A stretch of 64,000 nucleotides of DNA, taken from Myxococcales bacterium. GTDB lineage: Bacteria > Myxococcota_A > Polyangia > Polyangiales > Polyangiaceae. Location: positions 2,294,001 to 2,358,000 of the forward strand of contig JADJQX010000007.1 of NCBI GenBank assembly GCA_016712525.1, written 5' to 3'. The notes under the pieces were generated by a model. It ran no database searches, was not told the DNA's origin, and saw only the letters and a list, made by a program, of their open reading frames with translations. Shown one piece after another: positions 25,824 through 35,832 of this stretch (the stretch's first letter is position 1; each line of letters opens with the position of its first letter). Made by a program: the position numbers and the translations under genes.

Positions 25824-27533
25824 TCAGCCGTCGGACATGGTCACGCGGAGGATCTCCTCCGTGGTCGTGACCCCGTCGAGGGCCTTGTTGATGCCCGACA
25901 TGCGCAGCGTGGTCATGCCCCCCTTGATCGCGCCCATCTTGAGCTCGGCGGTCGACGAGCCCTGGAGGACCATCTCCTTTAGGTTCTCGGTGAAGCGCAT
26001 GACCTCGTAGAGCGCGACGCGCCCCTTGTACCCCGAGCCGTTGCACGTGCGGCAACCCGCGCCCTTCCAGAGGCGGCCCTGGCAGCGCGCGATCTGCTCG
26101 GCGTTGAAGCCGATGTCCCGCAGCACGGCGTCGTCGACCATGATCTGTTGCTTGCAGTCCACACAGATCTTGCGGGCGAGGCGCTGGGCGAGCACGAGGT
26201 TGACCGACGCCGTGATGAGGAACGGCTCGACGCCCATGTTGAGGAGGCGCGAGATGGTGGCGGGCGCGTCGTTCGTGTGGAGCGTCGAGAGCACCATGTG
26301 GCCCGTGAGCGCCGCCTTGACCGCGATTTCGGCGGTCTCGAAGTCACGGATCTCGCCGACCATGAGGACGTCCGGGTCCTGGCGGAGGAATGCGCGGAGG
26401 GCCATCGCGAAGTTCAGGCCGATCTCGTCGTGCATCTGCACCTGGTTGATGCCGTGCAGGTTGTACTCGACCGGGTCCTCGGCGGTGCTGATGTTGGTGC
26501 CGACCTTGTTGAGGTCGGAGAGCGCCGAATAGAGCGTCGTGGTCTTGCCGGAGCCCGTGGGCCCCGTGACGAGCACCATGCCCCACGGCTGATGGATGGC
26601 CCAGAGGAAGTCGTCGAGGGCCTTCTGCTCGAAGCCGAGCTTCGTCATGTCGAGCTGGAGGTTTCCCTTGTCGAGGAGACGCATGACGGTCTTCTCGCCC
26701 CAGAGCGTGGGGAGCACGCTCACGCGGAAGTCCATCTCGCGGCCCTTGCCGAGCTTGAGCTTGATGCGGCCGTCCTGCGGGAGGCGCCGCTCGGCGATGT
26801 CGAGCTGGCTCATGATCTTCACGCGGCTCGAGATCGCGTTCTTGAGCTTCACCGGCGGGTTCATCTCTTCGACGAGCACCCCGTCGACACGGTACCGGAC
26901 GCGCAACGACTTCTCGTAGGGCTCGATGTGGATGTCGCTCGCGCCCTTCTTGATGGCGTTCAAGAGGATCATGTTCACGAGCCGGATGACCGGCGCGTCG
27001 GCGCTCGCCTTCTCGAGCTCGAGGACGTTCATCTCCTCTTCTTCGCCCGTGAACTCGATCTCCGACTCGTCGAAGCCGGCCATGACCTCGTCGTACGAGG
27101 GGCCGACGCTGTAGTTGCGCTCGATGGCCGCGAGGATCGCGTTCTCGGACGCGATGACCGGCTCGATGTTGTAGCCCGTCAGGAACTTGAGATCGTCGAT
27201 GGCGTGCAGGTTCGTCGGATCGGCCATCGCGACGATGAGCGAGCTTCCCGCGCGCGAGACGGGGATCACCTTGTGGCGCTCGCACTGCTCGCGCTGCACG
27301 AGCTTCAAGATGTCCGCGTCGATCTCGTACTCGTCGAGCTGGATCGTCGGGACGCGGTACTGCTGCGACAGGAAGTTCGTGATGTCCTGGTCGCTGACGA
27401 ACCCGAGCTTGGCGAGGGCCGCGTTCAGGTTCTGCCCGGTGCGCGATTGCTCCTCCTGGGCCTGACGGAGCTGAGAGAGAGAGATGAGCTTCTCGCGTAC
27501 GAGCAGCTCGCCGAGTCGGTTCTGGTTCGCCAT
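25824..27533 (-). CDS. pilB: Type IV pilus assembly ATPase PilB (569 aa)
   Basis: The extension motor of the type IV pilus. Residues 1-150 are the MshEN/T2SSE N-terminal domains (RLGELLVREKLISLSQLRQA repeats), which in relatives bind cyclic-di-GMP. The ATPase core has Walker A GPTGSGKTTTL (324-334), Asp box STAEDPVEYNLHG, Walker B RQDPDVLMVGEIRD, and His box TGHMVLSTLHTND. The zinc-binding Cys pairs C457/C460 and C494/C497 mark PilB/GspE rather than PilT. ATG at 27533 is preceded by AGAGGA; the frame stays open upstream but with no initiation site. First gene of the pilB-pilT pair. Confidence 0.96.
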   Translation of the reverse strand: MANQNRLGELLVREKLISLSQLRQAQEEQSRTGQNLNAALAKLGFVSDQDITNFLSQQYRVPTIQLDEYEIDADILKLVQREQCERHKVIPVSRAGSSLIVAMADPTNLHAIDDLKFLTGYNIEPVIASENAILAAIERNYSVGPSYDEVMAGFDESEIEFTGEEEEMNVLELEKASADAPVIRLVNMILLNAIKKGASDIHIEPYEKSLRVRYRVDGVLVEEMNPPVKLKNAISSRVKIMSQLDIAERRLPQDGRIKLKLGKGREMDFRVSVLPTLWGEKTVMRLLDKGNLQLDMTKLGFEQKALDDFLWAIHQPWGMVLVTGPTGSGKTTTLYSALSDLNKVGTNISTAEDPVEYNLHGINQVQMHDEIGLNFAMALRAFLRQDPDVLMVGEIRDFETAEIAVKAALTGHMVLSTLHTNDAPATISRLLNMGVEPFLITASVNLVLAQRLARKICVDCKQQIMVDDAVLRDIGFNAEQIARCQGRLWKGAGCRTCNGSGYKGRVALYEVMRFTENLKEMVLQGSSTAELKMGAIKGGMTTLRMSGINKALDGVTTTEEILRVTMSDG

Positions 27534-27696
27534 GCGTCCTCTCGAGGATCTCGGCGCTCGCGCGGGACCGTGGGCCCGGGTGCCGTGCCCGGAGCTCCAC
27601 GAATGCCGGCGTTCGCCCGATGTCCTTCGATGATACCGAGCAAATCGAAACCGACACGACCAAATCGCAGCGAACCTTTGGTACGCTCTCTTGCCG

Positions 27697-28866
27697 GTGG
27701 GAGTCTTCGATCGCCTGTTCGGAAAGGGTCGCGACGCCGAGAGAGCGCGGAAGGCGGAGCTTCGCGGCGAGCTCGCGCGGGCCGTCGAGCTCTTCGTCGA
27801 GGCCGATAGGCCGGCCGAGGCGGCCCGCGTCATGGTCCTCCGGGGGGACGCCGAGCCCGACCACCGCGCCCGGCTCCAGCACTACACCCTGGCCGCGCGC
27901 ACGGCTCCCGAAGGCACGGAAGAGAACAAACTTGCCCGAAAGAAGCGCGCGCTCCTCGTGCTCGCCCTGTCGGGCGACGTCGCCCTCTCCGCGGTGCACC
28001 GCCGCGACACGACCGACGCCGCGCTCGAGCTCGAGGCGATCGGGGAGAACGAGGCCGCGGCCGACGCCTACCGGAAGCTCGGGGATCTCGACGGAGAGGC
28101 CCGCGCGCTCACCGCCGCAGGTGACGTCGACCGCCTCGAGTACCTGCTCGCGTCCGAGCAACACAAGGAGCGCGGCGAGCGAAAACGGCGGGATCGCCAG
28201 GCCGAGGTCGATCTCTTGCTGACGAGCGGGCGGCGACGGGAGGCCCTCGAGCTCCTCGCCACCCTCGCGCAGGAGGCCCCGGACGATCCGGCGTCGCGCG
28301 AACGCATCGCCAGCCTGCGCGCCCGCCTGGCCAAGGGCCCCGTCGTCCCCGTCGCGCTGAAGGGCTCTCGCCTCGCGATCACCTTCTCCCACGAGGTAGT
28401 CATAGGTCGGAGCGAGGGAACGCTGCTCGTGCCCTCGAACGCCGTGAGCCGGCGCCACGTGGGCATCGCGCGCGTCGGAGGCGTGGCGACGGTGCGCGAT
28501 CTCGGGAGCCGAAACGGCACGCAGCTCCGTGGGTTGCCCGTCCGAGGGGAGCTCCCCGTGGGGGAGGGCCTCGAGCTCACCATCGGCAAAGAGGTCCCGC
28601 TCGTGCTCGCCCCGAGCCACACGCTCCCCGGGGTGCTCGAGATCGAGGTCGGAGGGCAGCGTGTCACGACGGCCTTCGGCCCGTTCCCGCTCGGCATCGG
28701 GGACTGGGCGCTCGCCGAAGCGGCCGACGGCATGATCGAGCTCCGAGGGAGATCGCCCGCAGCCTACCTCGGAGACGTCGCCCTCGGCGATGGCACGACG
28801 CTCCTCGTCGGAGACGTCGTCACGACCGAGCGCGGAGGCTCCCCCGTGCTCAAGGTGCTCGGATGA
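27697..28866 (+). CDS. FHA-domain protein with TPR-like N-terminus (389 aa)
   Basis: Starts most likely at the GTG at 27697 (reads MGVFDRLFGKGRD); a TTG six bases upstream is possible. Residues 20-200 are helical hairpins resembling TPR (ELARAVELFVEADRPAEAAR). An FHA phosphothreonine-binding domain spans about 215-298, with VVIGRS, SRRHVGIA and LGSRNGTQL. The C-terminal 90 residues look like a second, weaker FHA-like beta sandwich. Soluble and probably cytoplasmic, reading Ser/Thr kinase signals. Its stop overlaps the start of the EEP gene (ATGA), so the two are coupled. Confidence 0.85.
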   Translation: MGVFDRLFGKGRDAERARKAELRGELARAVELFVEADRPAEAARVMVLRGDAEPDHRARLQHYTLAARTAPEGTEENKLARKKRALLVLALSGDVALSAVHRRDTTDAALELEAIGENEAAADAYRKLGDLDGEARALTAAGDVDRLEYLLASEQHKERGERKRRDRQAEVDLLLTSGRRREALELLATLAQEAPDDPASRERIASLRARLAKGPVVPVALKGSRLAITFSHEVVIGRSEGTLLVPSNAVSRRHVGIARVGGVATVRDLGSRNGTQLRGLPVRGELPVGEGLELTIGKEVPLVLAPSHTLPGVLEIEVGGQRVTTAFGPFPLGIGDWALAEAADGMIELRGRSPAAYLGDVALGDGTTLLVGDVVTTERGGSPVLKVLG

Positions 28867-29738
28867 CCGAAGGCGCTCGGCCGCCGGAGAGGTTCTCTCT
28901 CTGCACGTGGAACTGCTTCGGCGCGGCGCAGGGCCTCGTGTCGGTGCTGAGAGGGCGTGGGGCGGCGGCGGCACACCGCTTCGAGCACCCCGATCTCCAC
29001 GAAGAGCTCACGCGCGTCGACATTTTGTGCGCCCAAGAGCTCTGGCTCGAGGACGCCGTGCACGCGTTCCACAAGCCCGCTCACTTGCCGAACCGCCTCT
29101 TGGCCGAGAACCGGTGGACGTTCCTCCCTCTCACGATCGCGGGCAGCGGGCTCGGGATCGCGTCCCGATACCGCGTGGTCGCGTCCCGCTTCGCGTCGTT
29201 CTCGCGGCCGCACGCCGGGTCGGAGCGCTTCGCACGAAAGGGCATGGCGTACGCCCGGATCGCGCTCCCCTCCGGAAGCGAGCTCGACGTCGTGACGACC
29301 CACATGCAGTCGGGGTACACCGACCTCGCCGCCGCCGTCCGCGCGAGGCACCTCGGCGAGCTCCGCGCCTTCGCCGACGAGGTCGGCTCCGACGATCGCC
29401 CCCTCGTGGTGGCAGGAGACTTCAACGTCGACGGGAGGGTCACGGTCCGTGATCGCGAGTACCGCACCCTCGAAGACGTCTTCTCGGGTTTCACCGACGT
29501 CTTCCGCGACGACGACCCCATCACCTTCCACCCGACGGGCAACGGCCTCGCCGGAAAGTACGAGCCCGACGCGGCCGACCAGCGCATCGACTACGTCTTG
29601 ATCCGCGACCGCGGGCGCACGCTGGACGTGCTCGAGCGCGAGAGGTTCCTCGACGACGTCTTGCCCGCCCGCGGAGCACACGGGGCGATCCACGCTTCGG
29701 ACCACTACGCGCTTCGGGTCGAGCTCCGCGAGCGATGA
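28863..29738 (+). CDS. Endonuclease/exonuclease/phosphatase (EEP) family protein (291 aa)
   Basis: A metal-dependent phosphoesterase fold, related to DNase I, exonuclease III and neutral sphingomyelinases. Motifs in order: CTWNCFG near 14-20 (metal-binding Asn), QELW near 59 (Glu), VVTTHMQSG (His), VVAGDFNVD near 183-191 (Asp/Asn), and the C-terminal HASDHYALRVEL (Asp-His pair) near 277. All catalytic positions appear intact. No signal peptide, so a cytoplasmic nuclease or phosphatase. The sphingomyelinase-like spacing does not settle the substrate. Coupled to the upstream FHA gene; 56 bases precede the second MoxR gene. Confidence 0.85.
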   Translation: MTEGARPPERFSLCTWNCFGAAQGLVSVLRGRGAAAAHRFEHPDLHEELTRVDILCAQELWLEDAVHAFHKPAHLPNRLLAENRWTFLPLTIAGSGLGIASRYRVVASRFASFSRPHAGSERFARKGMAYARIALPSGSELDVVTTHMQSGYTDLAAAVRARHLGELRAFADEVGSDDRPLVVAGDFNVDGRVTVRDREYRTLEDVFSGFTDVFRDDDPITFHPTGNGLAGKYEPDAADQRIDYVLIRDRGRTLDVLERERFLDDVLPARGAHGAIHASDHYALRVELRER

Positions 29739-29794
29739 GCGTCGCACCCGCGGAATACCGATGAGCGACGCACGTTCCAACCCCACGTGAGAAG

Positions 29795-30735
<941 letters not shown>

Positions 30736-30739
<4 letters not shown>

Positions 30740-32001
30740 AGCTCGACTGGGAGCGGCTGAACCACGTCCTCATCCCGGTCCCGACGGCCGCACGGAGGCG
30801 AAACCGGAAGCCCACGTCCGAGAGCGTGCGGCGCCTCGTCGACCTCGCGTTCTCGCTGACGCCGAAGGGGCAGGTCGTGCTCGTGATCGCGAGCCTCGTG
30901 GGCGCCATCGCGATCGCGCTCCCCGCGTCGCGTGTGCCGTTCTTCTTCGGGCTCACGATCTCGCTCTTCTCGGTCTCGGTCGGGATGCGTCGTCGCTTCC
31001 GCCTCGATCGCGGCTCACGGCCGTCGCGCGTGTCGTTGGTGTCGCCCTCCCGTGCGACGGTCGGAGAGGCCCTCACCGTGCGCGTCGTCGTCGACACGGA
31101 AGAGCCTCCCGACACCCTCACGGTCCGCGGGCCCTTCCTCCCCTGGTTCGCGCGCTACGAGAACAAACCCGAGGCTCTCCGCGAGGATCGCACCGAGAAA
31201 GGGGTCGTGTCCGACACGGTCGTCCGCTTCTCCCGGCGCGCCGATCTCCACCTCGGCGCGTTCGCCGTCGCGAAGCGGATGCCATTCGACCTCGTGACCG
31301 GGCCGTCCCTCGAGACCGAGGCCTTCCGGGTCACCATCGTGCCCAAACCCGCGCGGTTGACGAGCCTCGACCTCCCCGGGATCGCCGACGGCACCGCGCG
31401 CGAGGCGGGCTTTCGCCGTGGGGGCAGCCGCGATCTCGCCGGCGTGCGGGAGTACCGCGAGGGCGACCGCGTGCGCGACCTGTGCGCTCGCGCGTGGGCA
31501 CGCACGGGGATCCCCCACGTTCGCGAGTACGACGATCCGGAAGAGGCACGGGCCGTCGTCGTGGTCGACACCCACGGTGAGGAAGGTGACGCCTTCGAGG
31601 CCGCCATGTCCGTCGCGGCGGGGGTCTCCGAGACGTGCCTCGCGTCGGGGCTCGCGCTCCGCCTCGTCGTCGTGGGCGACGCCGTCCACCCGTTCGACAT
31701 CGGCCGCGGACGAGAGGGGCGCTTCACGGTGCTCGACGCCCTCGCCGTGGCCGAGCCCTCGAAGGTCTTCGATCGTGCGCGGCTCGAAGCCCGCGTGATG
31801 CCCCACCTGCGAGGGGTGTCGGGGGTAGTACTCGTGACCACCAAGTGGGACGAGGACCGCGCCGCCCTCATGCGCAAATTTTCGGTCCACGGCGCCGTAC
31901 CTCGCGTCGCCCTCGTCGGCGATCGGCGCCCCGCGACGCTGCCCGCGTACGTCCGCTTCGTGCGACCGAGCGAGGTCGCCTCGGGAGGGCTCGCGCTGTG
32001 A
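30736..32001 (+). CDS. DUF58 membrane protein of the transglutaminase operon (421 aa)
   Basis: Two hydrophobic segments near 55-75 and 78-95 (VLVIASLVGAIAIALPAS, FFFGLTISLFSVSVGM) anchor it. Periplasm-like or cytoplasmic beta domain follows, then the DUF58 signature near 238-257 (REYREGDRVRDLCARAWART) and a vWA-like VVVVDTHGE core. In the family the signature normally reads YxxGDxxRxIDWxxxAR; here IDW is replaced by DLC, an unusual variant. Overlaps both neighbours by 4 bases. This membrane DUF58 type is the usual partner of MoxR and the TgpA-like transglutaminase. Confidence 0.87.
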
Positions 32002-33794
32002 TCGCCCGAGCGCCGACCCGAGCGCTGAGTCGGCTCGACATGGCGCGGCTCGGCCCCGCCATCGCGGCCATCGGGTTCGTCGCGTTCGGAGATCCGCGGG
32101 CCCTCGTGTCGCTCGTCCCTCTCGTCGCCCTCCACCTCGTCGTCGAGAAGAGGAGCGTCGCGCGCGCGATCGAGCTCGGGATCTACGCGGCGCTCGCCGC
32201 CGTCGTCGTGGCCACGCTTCGGTTCGGCCCCGAGCCACGCGGCGGCTTCGCGACCACCATCGCGGGCATCTCGGCCGTGTTCGTCGCGGCCCGCTCCCTC
32301 TTCGTGCCCTCCTTCGCGCGTACGGCCGCCGACCTCGGCCTCGTGCTGGTCGCCGCCACGGCGACAGGGGCACCTCCGCAGCGGTTCTTGCCCTACGGAC
32401 CCCTGGCGACCGCGCTCTTGGTCCTCGCGACGTACTTCCGCGAGCGCGGCGAGGCGGCGCCGAAGGCCACGGAGGCCCACACCGCGGCCCGTATGCGCTC
32501 GCTCCGCATGGCGGCGCTCTTTCTCGTCCTCGCGAGCGCCGGAGGCCTCGCCATGGGCCGCGCCCTGCCCATCTTTACGTACCGCTACGCGACCCGCCTC
32601 GCCAAGCTCGTCTGGGAAAGGCCGCGCTCGTCGTTCGAGGAGGACATGGTGCTCGAGGACGGCGACGCGAGCGCGAGGTCGATCTTGGAGTCCGAGCGCG
32701 TCGTGCTCAAAGTGTCGGGCACGAGCGTCGACCATCTGAGGGGCAAGGTCTACGACCTCTTCGACGGGCGTCGCTGGCACGGCATGACGTCGATCGACGC
32801 GCCACGAGGAGGCGCGAGCGAGCGAGGTGCGAAGGTGACCGTCGAGGCCGTGCACCCGAGCCACGTCTATTTCGCGCCGCTCGACTACGCCGTGGTCAAC
32901 GCGACCACGCGGGACGGAAGCATCGCGAAGGGGCCGCTCCGCACCACGTGGGAGATGGTGCCCGAGAAGGCCACCGTGGCGCCCCCGCAAGCCCGCGACC
33001 TTCGCACGGACCGAGCTTCTCCCGAGCGCGTGCGCGCCCTCGCCCTCGCCTGGACCGCCGGCGCCCCCACGGACAACGACAAGCTCCTCGCCCTGGAGGA
33101 GCACCTCCTCCGCGACTACAAATACAGCCTCACGCGGGAGCCCTTCGACGGCTCCGCGCTCATGGACTTCCTCTTCGTCCACAAAGCCGGCCACTGCGAG
33201 CTCTTCGCGACGGCGTTCGCGCTGCTCGCCCGTTCGGTCGGGATTCCGGCGCGTGTCGTCGGAGGGTACCGCGTGGTCGAGCCCGGCCCCGAAGGGAACA
33301 CGTACGTCGTGCGCGAGCGCCACGCCCACGCCTGGGTCGAGGCGTACCACGGTGGTGCATGGCACGTATGGGACCCGACTCCCGCCTCGGCCTTCAGCCG
33401 CAAAGCGCCTCTGTGGGAGCGCGCGCTCGACGCCATCTCCGATCCGAGGACCCTCGTCGTCATCGTGCTCGTGACGGCGCTCGGTGCGGCCTTCGTGTTC
33501 GTCCGCGCGCTCCTTCAACGCCGCGCCGAGGCGCGCTCACGCGTCGCGACGCACGAGGCGAGCCCCGAGCTCTCGCGGCTCGAAGCACACCTGGCCGAGG
33601 CGGGTTTCGTGCGCCCACCCCACGAGGGGCTCTTCGTGTTCGCTTCGAGCCTCGAAGACCGTGGCGAGATCGCCGCGGCCCGCGCCGTGCGGTCGGCCGC
33701 TCACTTCCTCTACGGGCACGAAGGCACCGCCGAGGCCCTCGCGGAGAGCGTGGACCGCGTCATCGCCGAGCGAAAGAAGCTCGGCCCCGCCTGA
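31998..33794 (+). CDS. Transglutaminase-like (TgpA/DUF3488-type) membrane protein (598 aa)
   Basis: The N-terminal 180 residues hold about six membrane spans. A periplasmic region then carries a transglutaminase fold with the full catalytic triad: Cys in AGHCELFATAF (about 400), His in RHAHAWVEAYH (about 443) and Asp in VWDPTP (about 459). A further span near 475-495 (TLVVIVLVTALGAAFVFVRA) and a cytoplasmic helical tail complete the typical TgpA layout. TgpA-like proteins are envelope enzymes of uncertain substrate, always with MoxR and DUF58. GTG start overlaps the DUF58 stop. The gene ends the operon. Confidence 0.88.
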   Translation: MIARAPTRALSRLDMARLGPAIAAIGFVAFGDPRALVSLVPLVALHLVVEKRSVARAIELGIYAALAAVVVATLRFGPEPRGGFATTIAGISAVFVAARSLFVPSFARTAADLGLVLVAATATGAPPQRFLPYGPLATALLVLATYFRERGEAAPKATEAHTAARMRSLRMAALFLVLASAGGLAMGRALPIFTYRYATRLAKLVWERPRSSFEEDMVLEDGDASARSILESERVVLKVSGTSVDHLRGKVYDLFDGRRWHGMTSIDAPRGGASERGAKVTVEAVHPSHVYFAPLDYAVVNATTRDGSIAKGPLRTTWEMVPEKATVAPPQARDLRTDRASPERVRALALAWTAGAPTDNDKLLALEEHLLRDYKYSLTREPFDGSALMDFLFVHKAGHCELFATAFALLARSVGIPARVVGGYRVVEPGPEGNTYVVRERHAHAWVEAYHGGAWHVWDPTPASAFSRKAPLWERALDAISDPRTLVVIVLVTALGAAFVFVRALLQRRAEARSRVATHEASPELSRLEAHLAEAGFVRPPHEGLFVFASSLEDRGEIAAARAVRSAAHFLYGHEGTAEALAESVDRVIAERKKLGPA

Positions 33795-33817
33795 GCGAAG
33801 CGCGGCCCACCTAACCT

Positions 33818-33841
33818 CTTGAAACTTATTCGTTTTTCAAG
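33818..33841. terminator. AT-rich hairpin between convergent genes
   Basis: CTTGAAA (33818-33824) pairs with TTTCAAG (33835-33841) around a loop that ends in T's. This AT-rich patch stands out in the GC-rich surroundings and lies between the convergent transglutaminase and dapE genes. No T run follows the stem, so its strength is uncertain. Confidence 0.35.
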
Positions 33842-33860
33842 CCACAAAAGGCCAGCGCTC

Positions 33861-34946
33861 TCACTCGACCGAAGAGCAGAGCCAACGCTCGAAGATGCGG
33901 TACCCCTCGTGCACGAGGGAGGTCGCGCACGACTCGTTCTTCTGGTGCGCTTGGGCGTTCTCGCCGGGTCCGAAGTTGATCGCGGGGATGCCGAGCGCCG
34001 AGAACCGCGCCACGTCGGTCCAGGCCTGCTTCGGCTCGACGGTGCGCACGCCGCACGCGACGAGCTTCTTGACGAGCGGGTGCGACGCGCTCGGCAGCGC
34101 TCCGGGGCTCACGTCGAGCCATTCGACGTTCGCGCGCCCCTTCACGAGATCGAGGACGTGCTGCTTGCCCTGCTCGGGCGAGTGCTCCGGCGAGAACCTG
34201 TGGTTCACGTTCAAGACGAGCTTGTCGGGCACGACGTTGCGCCCGCGCCCGCCGTCCCGCGCTTGGGTCACCGTCGTCACCGTGCGGTAGACGAGGCCGT
34301 CGATGTGCGACTCGCGGGGGGCGAGCGCGGCGAGCTCCATCAGGAACGGGGCGGCCTTCGAGATCGCGCTCTCGCCCTCCCACGGACGCGACGAGTGGCC
34401 GGTCTTCCCCTCGAAGGTGACCGTGGCGTGAATGGACCCGTTGCACCCGAGCTGCATCCGGTTGTCCGACGGCTCGAGGCACACGGCGAGATCGACCCCT
34501 CGGAGCACGGCGTCGGCCTCGAGCACGGGCCCGAGCTCGTTCTCCGCGTACGGCCCCTCTTCACGCGCGTAGAAGACGAGGGTGACGTCGACATCGAGGC
34601 GCGAGAGGGCGCGCTCGGCGAGCACGAGCATCACGGCGAGCCCGCTCTTCATGTCGCTCACGCCGGCGCCGAAGATCCGCCCCGGCTCGCGGCGCGCGGG
34701 GCCGTTCTCCGTGCGCACGGTGTCGGTGTGCCCACACAGCGCGACGTGGGGCCGCGAGCCCTTCGCCACGAGCGGGACGACGATCGAGTCTCGGACGCGG
34801 CGAATGGGCCCCGCGAGCGGGAGCTTCTCGAGCCTCGCGACGAGCGCGTCGCAGAGGGCCTTCTCCTCGCCGATGGGCGAGTCGTGCGAGACGAGCCAAA
34901 AGAGCGCGTCGTCGAGCGCCTGCTCGAGCGGGACCTCGGCGCTCAT
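33861..34946 (-). CDS. dapE: Succinyl-diaminopimelate desuccinylase DapE (361 aa)
   Basis: An M20-family zinc hydrolase that removes succinate from N-succinyl-LL-diaminopimelate in lysine and peptidoglycan precursor synthesis. Metal ligands and catalytic residues are visible: GHTDTV (H73, D75), VSDMKSG (D98), and YAREEG (E129, E130), with a dimerisation domain in the middle and a final His in AHQKNE. It is a cytoplasmic dimer in known cases. Its ATG overlaps the stop of dapD (ATGA), so enzyme order in the operon matches the pathway: DapD acts two steps earlier. Length matches the actinobacterial-type DapE. Confidence 0.93.
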   Translation of the reverse strand: MSAEVPLEQALDDALFWLVSHDSPIGEEKALCDALVARLEKLPLAGPIRRVRDSIVVPLVAKGSRPHVALCGHTDTVRTENGPARREPGRIFGAGVSDMKSGLAVMLVLAERALSRLDVDVTLVFYAREEGPYAENELGPVLEADAVLRGVDLAVCLEPSDNRMQLGCNGSIHATVTFEGKTGHSSRPWEGESAISKAAPFLMELAALAPRESHIDGLVYRTVTTVTQARDGGRGRNVVPDKLVLNVNHRFSPEHSPEQGKQHVLDLVKGRANVEWLDVSPGALPSASHPLVKKLVACGVRTVEPKQAWTDVARFSALGIPAINFGPGENAQAHQKNESCATSLVHEGYRIFERWLCSSVE

Positions 34947-35809
34947 ACGGGCACCGCGAAGTCGCGCAGCGCCTGGTTCAGGCTCGTCTTCTTGTCGGTG
35001 CTCTCCTTGCGGTGACCGATGACGAGCGCGCACGGCACCCCATACTCTCCCGCGGGAAAACGCTTCGTGCGCACGCCCGGAATGACCACCGCGCGCGCAG
35101 GGACGACCCCTCGGTACTCTTTGGGCTCGCTCCCCGACACGTCGACGATGACGGTCGACGAGGTGAGCACGACGCCCGTGCCGATGACCGCCTCTTTGCC
35201 GACGCGCACCCCTTCGACCACGACGACGCGCGAGCCGATGAAGGCACCGTCCTCGACGACGACGGGAGTGGCCCCCGGGGGCTCGAGCACACCGCCGATG
35301 CCCACGCCTCCCGAGAGGTGCACGTCGCGCCCGATCTGCGCGCAGGAGCCGACCGTGGCCCACGTGTCGACCATGGTGCCCGCGCCCACACGCGCCCCGA
35401 TGTTCACGTAGCCCGGCATGACGATGGTGCCCGGCTCGCAGAACGCGCCGTACCGCACGACGCCCGGCGGCACGACGCGCACGTTCGCGCGATCGAGGTG
35501 CCTCTTGAGGGGGATTTTGTCGTGGAACTCGAAGGGCCCCACCTCGAGCCGCTCCATCTTTCGAACGGCGAAGAAGAGCAAGATGGCCTTCTTCAACCAG
35601 GCGTTCACCACCCAGTCGCCCCCGTCGACGGGGCCCGGCTCGGCCACGCGGTAGGCGCCGGCGTCGAGCCCGGCCACGGCTTCGTTGACGGCCGACACGT
35701 GCGTCGGGTCGGAGAGGAGCGAGCGATCGTCGAAGGCGGCCTCGACGAGGCCTCGGAGTGTCTCGGCGCGACCGGCGTAGTCGTGAGCGGGTTCCATGCG
35801 CGAGACCAT
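34943..35809 (-). CDS. dapD: 2,3,4,5-tetrahydropyridine-2,6-dicarboxylate N-succinyltransferase DapD (288 aa)
   Basis: Transfers succinyl from succinyl-CoA in the succinylase branch of lysine/DAP synthesis. A helical N-terminal domain is followed by a left-handed beta-helix of hexapeptide repeats (VRYGAFCEPGTIVMPGYVNI, GAFIGSRVVVVEGVRVG). The SGGVGIGGVLEP stretch is a family hallmark. Length is normal. The ATG at 35809 was used; an ATG at 35797 would give the more usual N-terminus, and neither has a strong ribosome site. Lies in an operon with ndk, a kinase-like gene and dapE. Confidence 0.94.
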   Translation of the reverse strand: MVSRMEPAHDYAGRAETLRGLVEAAFDDRSLLSDPTHVSAVNEAVAGLDAGAYRVAEPGPVDGGDWVVNAWLKKAILLFFAVRKMERLEVGPFEFHDKIPLKRHLDRANVRVVPPGVVRYGAFCEPGTIVMPGYVNIGARVGAGTMVDTWATVGSCAQIGRDVHLSGGVGIGGVLEPPGATPVVVEDGAFIGSRVVVVEGVRVGKEAVIGTGVVLTSSTVIVDVSGSEPKEYRGVVPARAVVIPGVRTKRFPAGEYGVPCALVIGHRKESTDKKTSLNQALRDFAVPV

Positions 35810-35832
35810 AGCCGCACGCGCGCCCCGCGGGA

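Noticed and set aside
27680..27694. Sigma-54 like promoter TGGTACG...TTGC before the FHA gene
   Set aside because: The GG and GC elements are 11 bases apart instead of 10, and the GC falls within the start codon region.
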